Made by a program: the position numbers and the translations under genes. 64,000 nucleotides of DNA from Anaerolineales bacterium (GTDB lineage Bacteria > Chloroflexota > Anaerolineae > Aggregatilineales > J027): assembly GCA_020634155.1 (NCBI GenBank), contig JACKCI010000002.1, forward strand, positions 1,240,001-1,304,000, read 5' to 3'. Shown here piece after piece: positions 57,020-64,000 of this stretch (position 1 is its first letter; each line of letters begins with the position of its first letter). The notes under the pieces were generated by a model. That model saw only the letters and a program-made list of their open reading frames with translations. It made no database searches and was not told the DNA's origin.

Positions 57020-60000
57020 ATGACGCGCATCGGAACCTTTGATAACCGTTATCGCTACGACCATATCTATCCGCGTGGTCGTTCCGGCGAAACGTTGCGC
57101 GGTTGGGATACGCTTGATAATGACCGTCCGGTGGTAATTAAGCGTCCAGCTCCCCAAGATGCCCCGCCCCTCCGCGCCGCCCAAGAAGCCAGCATCCGTA
57201 TTGAGCGCAAGGTGCTAGAACGTCTGACTGGGCATCCAGTCTTAACCGAGATGCGCGGGGGCGGCACCTTCCGCGTGGGGGGGCAGACCCATGAATACAT
57301 CGTCATGGATCGCGCCGAAGGCGTTATTGTCGCCGATATGGTGCTGCAATTGGCTCAACAGGGTGAGCGCGTGCCTGTGCTAGAGATGCTGGTCATTGTC
57401 GATAAGCTGCTTGACCTCATCGCCCACGCCCATGACCACCAGATTGTTTATAACGATGTCGATGCCAAGCACCTCTTTTGGAATAGGGAGCAGTACCGCC
57501 TCAAGATTATTGATTGGGGCAATGCCGTGCTGCTGGATGAAGGCGGTTCTCATACCGTCACGCGCCAAACCGATGTCTTCCAAGTGGGCGAATTGCTCTT
57601 TTACATCCTGACTGGTGGCAAGCGTCTCGATAGCGAGACCACCCCCGACGGTGAATACGCCGTCATCTTTGGCGAAGACGCCGTACATATCTCTGCCGCC
57701 CTGCAAGCCGTCATCACCAAAGCGACCCAGCCCAGTCTCCGCAAGCGTTTTAACAATATTGTGGAGTTGCGCCAAAAGCTGCGCGAAATCCGCCAGCCCC
57801 TCGAAGACCGCCGCAATACCATCCTCAGCGAAGTCCAGCGCGGTCTAGCCAGTTTCAAGACCCATCAAGAACTCGGTGATTTGTTGGAGCGCATTCAAGA
57901 GGCTATTGAACTTGACCCCGGCTTCCCTGAAAGCCATCGTCTCCAACAAGCGATTGAGGCCGAGCGCCATCGCCTTGAACTGCAATCCCACATTGATGCG
58001 GGCCGTATCTATTTGGATAACGGCAATTGGAGCCGCGCTATCGAGACCATGCTCGACCTGCTGAACGAGGCTGATGACCAGACCGCACCCGTCATCCGCT
58101 TTGTGATTGCCGCCGCTGAGATGCTCGAAAGCCAGCAACAAACCGCACCCCCCGCCGCTTTATCCTCGGCTCTTGATGAATTGCTGCACGGGGATGCTCA
58201 ACAGGCGGGCGTGATTTTGGCGACTGCCGATGAACCCGACGCCGTTCTCTTAGCCGAGCGCCTCACCGATTTGCTGCCGAGTGTGCTATTGATGCGCCCC
58301 CCGCTGCAACGCCTTGCCCATGAACAGTCTTCTACTCAGGGTACCCTTGATATTATTGAGGCCATCCTTCAGACCCGGCCTGATACCCTCAGCGCTTTAC
58401 GCCGCCAGTATTATGCGGTGGGGGAGACATTGGAAAACCTACAATCTGAGCTTTCCAACGAGCGCCACCTTGCCCTTGTGGAGCGTGCCGAGCGTGCCTT
58501 AACCGCATTACAGGCTTATCTGCAAGTCGTCAGTGATTATGTCTATGGTGATTCGACCCGGGCGGGTGATGCTTTGCGCTTCGCCAGCCGTATTGACCCC
58601 CAGAACCCTTATTTTGCCTACTTGGACGATTATTTTGAGGAAATCCATTTAGCGGTACAGGCTCTCGCCTCCTTCAAGCCCGATACTGACGGGGCCAGCT
58701 TGGGCGATTGGTTCAACCGCGTCTTGAACTTATTAACCCCCTATGGTGAGGACATCCAAGACCGCAAGCTGCACCAAGCCCTCAACGCCTTGCACCAATC
58801 AGCCAATCTGTGGCAGGGTATTCTCGCCGCTTTCATCGTCGGGCGGCGTCCCAAAGACCAGCTTGCCCAACTCGCCAAGGCCATCGAACCCTTCAACGCC
58901 AATATCGCGGCATGGGCCACAGGTTTGGCTGAGAAGTCCGCCCAAGCAGCCCACACCGAACTCCTTAGCCCCAACAAAGAATTGGCCCAAGCCTTGGTCG
59001 ATGCTTACAAAGTTTGGGATCAGGGCAAACATAGCACTGCCGCCGAGCAAGCCCAACGCGCCAGCCGTCTGGCCCGCACCGATGATGAACGGGCTGCTAC
59101 CGAGCGCTTGCACCGCCTTGGTCAACTCTGCGCGGATTGGCTCAAGAACGGTGGCCCCAATAGCAACGAGATGACTGACAAGACCGAGCGGGCTATTGTC
59201 GCCTTGTTCCTGCCCGACGAAGACCGCGAGCGCAACCACTTTGCCGAGCAAATGCCCACCGAGAATGCCTATCTCAAGACGATGGGGCGCGGCTTGGTTG
59301 ATTATATGAAGCAAAGCAGCACCCTTGGCGTGCGAATTTTGTTTCTGCATTTCACCTTGCGCGGCATGCTCTCGGTGCAAGAGGATAACCATGAAGCGGC
59401 GGAGTTTTGGCGCGAGGCGGCCCTCAAGACCCTTCCCGAAGGGCGCTCGAACCCTATCTTTGCTGAATTTGACACCCACCTCACCGGACGCAAGTTGATT
59501 CGGGAGGTCGAGCCAGCCCTCAATGCCATCCACAGCACCCGCGACCTTGCCAATGTGCGGCCCTTGCTCAATCAACCCCTTGCTGACCAATGGATGGGCG
59601 AGATTCAACGTGCCATGCGTCAATTGGATGTGGCGATTCGCAGTTGGGAAGATGGGGACTTCCGTAGCGCCCGCGATTCTTTTGATACCGTACTCGGCCA
59701 ACTAGAGGCGGGTGAACAGCGCTCTCATCTTGATTTGAAGCACCTCAAGGAATGGCTGCGGCCCTTGCGGGAGGCGGTATCCACCCTCCAGATCTCGCGC
59801 CTTAAACTGGAGGAGATTGCCCATTCAGCAACCGTACCCGCGCCCGCTACCCCCAATCCTGATATTGAGGATGTGCTGCGAACCATTGCCGATACCACTG
59901 AGCGTACCATCGGCACTGACCATAGCCATCAAGTGCGACAATGGCTTTCCACCTATCGGGATGTGCTGGCAACCCATACTGACTTAGAGATGAGCAAGGG

Positions 60001-61243
60001 CGAAAAACTCATCGCTTTCCAAGCCCATTTTGCGGGCCTATTCATTGCCAAGCACCCCTTGTATCGTCTCTTTCAAGTCTGGCGTGATACCTTGGTGCAA
60101 GTACCCGAAGTCGTGGATGAGCCACCCCCGCCACCCCCTGCGCCGATTGAAGCTGACCCCCTTGTCGAAGATGAGGAAGTGGTGCGGGTACGGGTCAAGC
60201 CTAGCCGTGCCAAGGCTCAACCGCGCCAAGAAACATCAGCGCCAATCGATGACTTGCCCGCCGACCAAGCCATACCCACTTTTGACGATGGCACCCCACC
60301 CGCCGACCTCTATTATGAGGAGCCACGTGTCTCCATTCCTTGGGGTACCTTGGTTGCAATTGGGGTAGTCATTATCGGCGTCTTGGCCTTTGCCTTATCG
60401 GGTGGCTTTGGCGGTGGTGGTGATGAGGATGAAGGTGACAATGGGCGCACCGTCGTGGCCCGCGCTTCGGATACACCAACACCCACCGCGACGGATACAC
60501 CTACCGAAACACCCCAAGCAACCAATACGCCCCAGCCCAGCCCGACCGATACCCCGCGCCCCACGGATGCACCATCCCCAACACCGACCACGCCACCCAG
60601 CCCAACGATTACCCCCAGCCCCACCGATGTGGCACCATCCTTTGGCGAATTTCCACAGGATGTACTGCGGAGCCTCGGCAATCTGGAACCCGACCAATAT
60701 GACTGGAATCCAGCGTGGTTTGTACCGGGAGCGGGTGGCCCTTGGCAGCTAGGCGCAAGTAAATCGGTGGCTGGCGATGCCCCCATTATTGTTAAAATGT
60801 CTCCTAGCTTCCTAGAAGCGCTATACGCCACCGACGCTGCCCAACGCCTCCTCGCGGTCGAGGCTGAGATGCAGCTTACCGTTTATGACGAGGCCGACAT
60901 CCCGTCCGGCGTCTTCTTTGGTCTTGGCTTGGAAAATGAAAATGGTCGGCGTACTGCGGCTGAATTCCGTTTGGAGCGTACCACCGCCCTAACATGGGGC
61001 ATCAATGAAAACGGTACCTATCGAGAGCGCTCCAGTGTGCCGGGGGGAGATTTGCGCGTCACTATCCGCATGGAACGCACCGCGGATGGTCAACTGACCC
61101 TTTTCGCCAACAATTCCCTGTTGGGTCAATCCGACGCGCTTTATACCACAGGCACCCGCCTTGTTCCGGTCTTATATACGTCTGGTGGGGGGGTGTTTGT
61201 CGTGGTTTCTGACCTGCAATTTGAATTTAGCCCCATTCAATAG
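57020..61243 (+). CDS. Transmembrane atypical protein kinase with TPR-like core and extracytoplasmic C-terminal domain
   Basis: A 1407-residue protein. The N-terminal kinase-like domain (about 10-275) keeps the ATP-binding K41 and E62 and the catalytic-loop Asp (D146, YNDVDAKHLFW) with the metal-binding DWG (165-167). The usual Lys and Asn of the loop are D148 and H151. About 800 residues of helical, TPR-like repeats follow (about 280-1040). A Pro-rich stretch leads to one membrane helix (about 1108-1128) and a Thr/Pro linker (about 1150-1204). The last ~200 residues form a beta-rich domain outside the cell. It may couple an external ligand to phosphorylation. Confidence 0.85.
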   Translation: MTRIGTFDNRYRYDHIYPRGRSGETLRGWDTLDNDRPVVIKRPAPQDAPPLRAAQEASIRIERKVLERLTGHPVLTEMRGGGTFRVGGQTHEYIVMDRAEGVIVADMVLQLAQQGERVPVLEMLVIVDKLLDLIAHAHDHQIVYNDVDAKHLFWNREQYRLKIIDWGNAVLLDEGGSHTVTRQTDVFQVGELLFYILTGGKRLDSETTPDGEYAVIFGEDAVHISAALQAVITKATQPSLRKRFNNIVELRQKLREIRQPLEDRRNTILSEVQRGLASFKTHQELGDLLERIQEAIELDPGFPESHRLQQAIEAERHRLELQSHIDAGRIYLDNGNWSRAIETMLDLLNEADDQTAPVIRFVIAAAEMLESQQQTAPPAALSSALDELLHGDAQQAGVILATADEPDAVLLAERLTDLLPSVLLMRPPLQRLAHEQSSTQGTLDIIEAILQTRPDTLSALRRQYYAVGETLENLQSELSNERHLALVERAERALTALQAYLQVVSDYVYGDSTRAGDALRFASRIDPQNPYFAYLDDYFEEIHLAVQALASFKPDTDGASLGDWFNRVLNLLTPYGEDIQDRKLHQALNALHQSANLWQGILAAFIVGRRPKDQLAQLAKAIEPFNANIAAWATGLAEKSAQAAHTELLSPNKELAQALVDAYKVWDQGKHSTAAEQAQRASRLARTDDERAATERLHRLGQLCADWLKNGGPNSNEMTDKTERAIVALFLPDEDRERNHFAEQMPTENAYLKTMGRGLVDYMKQSSTLGVRILFLHFTLRGMLSVQEDNHEAAEFWREAALKTLPEGRSNPIFAEFDTHLTGRKLIREVEPALNAIHSTRDLANVRPLLNQPLADQWMGEIQRAMRQLDVAIRSWEDGDFRSARDSFDTVLGQLEAGEQRSHLDLKHLKEWLRPLREAVSTLQISRLKLEEIAHSATVPAPATPNPDIEDVLRTIADTTERTIGTDHSHQVRQWLSTYRDVLATHTDLEMSKGEKLIAFQAHFAGLFIAKHPLYRLFQVWRDTLVQVPEVVDEPPPPPPAPIEADPLVEDEEVVRVRVKPSRAKAQPRQETSAPIDDLPADQAIPTFDDGTPPADLYYEEPRVSIPWGTLVAIGVVIIGVLAFALSGGFGGGGDEDEGDNGRTVVARASDTPTPTATDTPTETPQATNTPQPSPTDTPRPTDAPSPTPTTPPSPTITPSPTDVAPSFGEFPQDVLRSLGNLEPDQYDWNPAWFVPGAGGPWQLGASKSVAGDAPIIVKMSPSFLEALYATDAAQRLLAVEAEMQLTVYDEADIPSGVFFGLGLENENGRRTAAEFRLERTTALTWGINENGTYRERSSVPGGDLRVTIRMERTADGQLTLFANNSLLGQSDALYTTGTRLVPVLYTSGGGVFVVVSDLQFEFSPIQ
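60465..60640 (+). repeat. Thr/Pro-rich coding linker in the transmembrane kinase
   Basis: About 55 codons of TPTPT, TDTPT and PSPT units between the membrane helix and the extracytoplasmic domain. It is of the same style as the stalk of the TadE-like protein at 36183-38537. Confidence 0.85.
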
Positions 61244-61253
61244 AAAGGGGATT

Positions 61254-62381
61254 ATGCCAGCTTTAACGCATATCTATACCATCGGAAATTTTATCGATAC
61301 CTACGCCCTCGGTCATTATGCGCGGGTCTTAGATGCCGCTGACCTCCGCGACGGGCGACAGATTGCCCTCAAGGTCATGCGCCCTGAGCATTGCAACCCC
61401 GATGACGCACCGCGTTGGGAGGCCCAAGCCTTTGTGCATGAGGCTGACCTCCTCAAACGCCTGAGCCGTAGCAGCACCGCCATTCGCTTTTATGATTGTG
61501 GCTATCTCTCTACTAGCGCCGAATACCCCGCCGATGGTGAGGTTGTCTCCTATGGCACCAACGTGGACGCCTTTCGAGAGGGCCTATTTACCCATAACGC
61601 CAAAGGCTGGCGGCCTTATCTTGCGTTGGAAAATTTGCCGCGCCACCACAATCTACTTTATTTAATGAAGCCTACTCATCCCGACCAGCACCGCCGCCTG
61701 CCCACTGAAGAAGCCCTCAATCTTGCCATGCAATTTGGCAAGCTGTTGTTTGATGCTCACGAATTGAACATCTTTTATATGGATCACAAGTTGGAGCATG
61801 TCTACTGGGATGGTCAGAAGCTCCGCATTATTGATTGGAATAGCTCGAAATGGGTTGACCCCAACGGCGCTCAGGTTTTAGAGCAGACCCGCCGCAAAGA
61901 TTTACATAATCTCTGTGTGGGTATCCTGTACCCTATCTTTACCGGACGCTCCCCCCAACGGGGTGATTTACGTCCCCAGCCTGCGGGTCAACAGGATGTC
62001 GATGCCCGTTATGCTGACATCAACCACCTTGATTTTTCGGGTGAGCCAACCCTCAGCCAGATGATTACCGACCTCTTAGAGCAGGGGGCGCGTCAAGACC
62101 TCCACAACGCCTCGGCCTTTTTGCAGCAAGTCGAGAAGATTGCCACCCATTTTGGCTGGGAGTTCCGCTTTGAGCATACCGACCCAACCCTGCTGCAAGC
62201 CCGTGAGCATGTGCAACTTGGCCTAAAGAACCTGCGGGATAGCGCCGAACTTGCCCGCCAAGCCCGCGAGGCCTTGTTAGAAGCCGCTACCCTCGAAGGC
62301 ATTAATGAGGATATGGAAAGCGAAATTCGTCGGCTATTGAAGGACATTAACGATTACCTCAATGCCCGTGTGATACCATGA
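61254..62381 (+). CDS. Atypical protein-kinase-like protein
   Basis: Start ATG at 61254 with AAAGGGG four bases ahead, 10 bp after the previous stop; earlier in-frame codons lie inside that gene. 375 residues. A kinase-like fold with K40 (IALKVM), E63, a catalytic loop MDHKLEHVYW (176-185: D177, K179 and H182 where Asn is usual) and DWN (194-196) in place of DFG. A helical C-terminal part follows. No membrane helix is visible, so it is cytoplasmic. The loop signature D-x-[K/D]-x-x-H-[V/L]-[Y/F]-W is shared with the preceding protein, so they form one subfamily. Confidence 0.8.
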   Translation: MPALTHIYTIGNFIDTYALGHYARVLDAADLRDGRQIALKVMRPEHCNPDDAPRWEAQAFVHEADLLKRLSRSSTAIRFYDCGYLSTSAEYPADGEVVSYGTNVDAFREGLFTHNAKGWRPYLALENLPRHHNLLYLMKPTHPDQHRRLPTEEALNLAMQFGKLLFDAHELNIFYMDHKLEHVYWDGQKLRIIDWNSSKWVDPNGAQVLEQTRRKDLHNLCVGILYPIFTGRSPQRGDLRPQPAGQQDVDARYADINHLDFSGEPTLSQMITDLLEQGARQDLHNASAFLQQVEKIATHFGWEFRFEHTDPTLLQAREHVQLGLKNLRDSAELARQAREALLEAATLEGINEDMESEIRRLLKDINDYLNARVIP

Positions 62382-62391
62382 GGAGACCCCT

Positions 62392-64000
62392 ATGAGCGAC
62401 CTGCGTGAGGCGCTAAACGATTTACGCGACCAAATCAATGCCCTGCCCGAAAAGCCCACCGCTGCCCAACTAGGGCCGCTTGAGGCGACGGCACGCGGGC
62501 TGCTAACCCAAAGCAAGAACACCATCTATGAGGCCGAAGCCCGTGAACTGCTCACCTCCTTAGCCCGTATGAGCAGCGGCACCAGCCCCGATACCAGCCA
62601 AGTGCGTGGCCTGCTACGGCGTGCTCGTATCCGCATTGAGATTGCGGGCGATGACCACGACTTCGACGAGGCCATCGACATCCTCGCCCAAGCCTTAGAC
62701 ATCGACCCACACAACGCCGAGTTGCATGAACTCTTGTTGCAAGCCGCCCAGCGCAGTTCTCAGCACGCCATGAAGGTGCAAGGTCTAACCGAGCGCTATG
62801 GCCTTGAACTCCAATCTCAACAGCCTGCCGCCCCTGCCAGCAAGCCTAGGGCCACTGAAGCGCCCAAAGCCGAATCCAAACCCGCCGCCTCGCCTACTGA
62901 CCCCAATGTGGAGGCCATGTTAGCTGAGGTTGCCTCGACCTATTATGCGGGCGATTATGCACGGACGGCTGACCTTGCAGGGCGGGTGTTGGCGATAGAC
63001 CCCAACAATGCCCAAGCTTCTGAGTATCAGCAGAAGTCCGAAGATAACCTGATGCGCGGCATTGTTCCCGACCACCGCATTCCTTTTGATGCGCGGGTGG
63101 CCTATAACCGTGCCAACTCGCTGGTTAGGGCGGGCAATTATGAGGAGGCCGAGCGCCTCTACCGTGAAGCCCGTGACGTTGCCGAGTCGGCAGGCATCCG
63201 CAACTGGAAAGATGTCGAGCAGGCTCTGTTGGAAATTCAAGACCTCTCCTTAGCCCGCCAACTTCTTGCCGATGGTGACCGCCTATTGGCCGCCGATGAT
63301 TGGGCGGGTGCCTTGAAGCAATACCAAGGCGCGTTAGGGGTCTTGCCCAACTATCCCGAAGCCGAAGACCGCATCAACCAAGTCCGCAAATTCCAAGACC
63401 AATATGACCAAGCCAGCGTCCGCTTGAGCATGATTAGCGGCTCATTGACCGAGCGCTCTCGTGACCTCATCCGCCTAATGAATATGCTGGCGGGGATTCG
63501 CCAAGCCTTGCCCAACAGCCCGCGGGTGCATCAACTCGTAACTGAGACCAGCACCCGCATCCAAGATGTGAAAAACCAACTTACCGATCAGGGGCAGGGG
63601 GCCTTAGAGCGCGTCGATGCCGTCTCTTCCGTTGAAGAAAAATTCCGCTTGGCTCAACAGGCTGCCGAGCTATTTGCCGCCGCTGTTGACCTTGATTCGT
63701 CCGATGCCGTTGCCTCATCCGGTCTCCGCAAGGCCGAGCAACTCAGCGCGGAGATGAACGAGGGCCGTCAGTTGATGGAACGCGCTGCTGCCCTCATCGC
63801 CCAAAATTTTGATAACGAGATTGCCCAAGCCCGCCAAATGCTGACGGGTTTGCGCTTCCATGCCCAAGACCAACGCTATCAAACTCTCTTGGGTGATTTG
63901 CTGTTACGCCATTTGGAGCGCGTCGAGGCCGCTATTGACCAGCGCGATGTCGAAACCGCTCAACGTTGGTTGGGTATCTGCAAAGATGACCCCTTCCGCA
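62392..64000 (+). CDS. TPR-like helical repeat protein (runs off the window end)
   Basis: ATG at 62392 with AGGAGA ahead, 10 bp after the kinase-like gene. The frame stays open to 64000 (536 codons), so the C-terminus is missing. Helical tetratricopeptide-type repeats are visible: AIDILAQALDIDPHNAELHEL, YYAGDYARTADLAGRVLAID and AGNYEEAERLYREARDVAE, with an Ala/Pro linker near 145-175. Repeats of this type bind partner proteins. It likely works with the two kinases. No catalytic motif is visible in the part seen. Confidence 0.85.
   Translation, partial: MSDLREALNDLRDQINALPEKPTAAQLGPLEATARGLLTQSKNTIYEAEARELLTSLARMSSGTSPDTSQVRGLLRRARIRIEIAGDDHDFDEAIDILAQALDIDPHNAELHELLLQAAQRSSQHAMKVQGLTERYGLELQSQQPAAPASKPRATEAPKAESKPAASPTDPNVEAMLAEVASTYYAGDYARTADLAGRVLAIDPNNAQASEYQQKSEDNLMRGIVPDHRIPFDARVAYNRANSLVRAGNYEEAERLYREARDVAESAGIRNWKDVEQALLEIQDLSLARQLLADGDRLLAADDWAGALKQYQGALGVLPNYPEAEDRINQVRKFQDQYDQASVRLSMISGSLTERSRDLIRLMNMLAGIRQALPNSPRVHQLVTETSTRIQDVKNQLTDQGQGALERVDAVSSVEEKFRLAQQAAELFAAAVDLDSSDAVASSGLRKAEQLSAEMNEGRQLMERAAALIAQNFDNEIAQARQMLTGLRFHAQDQRYQTLLGDLLLRHLERVEAAIDQRDVETAQRWLGICKDDPFR

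Noticed and set aside
58799..59701. A 300-codon - strand open frame
   Set aside because: It is a shadow of the helical part of the transmembrane kinase; codon pattern and domain match are on the + strand.

Overview
The window is about 64 kb of roughly 50-55% GC bacterial chromosome with about 50 densely packed protein genes, one self-cleaving RNA and no rRNA, tRNA, CRISPR array or insertion sequence that I can see. The best guess for the host is a Chloroflexota bacterium, probably Anaerolineae-like. The reasons are long Thr/Pro-rich extracellular linkers of the TPTNTPTP type, TadE/TadG surface proteins, FHA and atypical-kinase proteins with large extracytoplasmic parts, and the MoxR-DUF58-VWA cluster. 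This placement is inference, because no marker gene here fixes it.

Region 1 (1-23750, all +). After the end of an oligopeptide ABC permease and a strong terminator, 16 tightly packed genes run head to tail. They encode an FHA membrane protein, a large two-TM extracytoplasmic protein, an ABC-2 exporter pair, a Gln-rich membrane protein, a MoxR ATPase, an unknown protein, a second ABC-2 pair, a DUF58 protein, a GT39-like membrane glycosyltransferase, two BatA/BatB-like VWA proteins, a phosphodiester-glycosidase lipoprotein, a class IV aminotransferase and a small membrane protein. It looks like one envelope-assembly or envelope-surveillance machine.

Region 2 (23728-28891) is housekeeping and accessory: a GT4 glycosyltransferase, a small membrane protein, an RlmD/TrmA-like RNA methyltransferase lacking its catalytic Cys, an inositol monophosphatase, a LOG-family hydrolase and a LysE exporter behind a near-consensus promoter.

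Region 3 (28950-38537, +) is a two-component system (REC-GAF kinase, canonical OmpR-type regulator, and a second regulator with a dead receiver domain). Three TadE/TadG-like surface proteins with VWA and Thr/Pro-rich parts follow. Repeated TTCAC-type elements lie in front of the dead-receiver gene, and related direct repeats plus a palindrome lie in front of the first tad gene.

Region 4 (38624-47924, -) holds acyl-CoA and central carbon genes: a HAD hydrolase, acyl-CoA ligase, YbgC-like thioesterase, PEP carboxylase, two class I CoA-transferase-type subunits that are separated from each other, a YugP-type Zn peptidase and an S41 protease. Region 5 (48055-50953, +) is an RluD-type pseudouridine synthase and a CPA2 antiporter.

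Region 6 (51012-56850, -) is the most unusual. A PD-(D/E)XK/DUF4268 nuclease-like gene leads an operon for a very small bacterial microcompartment: an RpiB-like enzyme, DeoC, one BMC-H and three BMC-P shell proteins. Then comes glmS, whose leader folds into a convincing glmS ribozyme. The RpiB-like protein has Asp where the family has its catalytic Cys. The enzyme content matches loci described as sugar-phosphate-utilising (SPU) microcompartments.

Region 7 (57020-64000, +) encodes a 1407-residue transmembrane atypical kinase, a second kinase-like protein with the same unusual catalytic-loop signature, and a TPR-like protein that runs off the end of the window.
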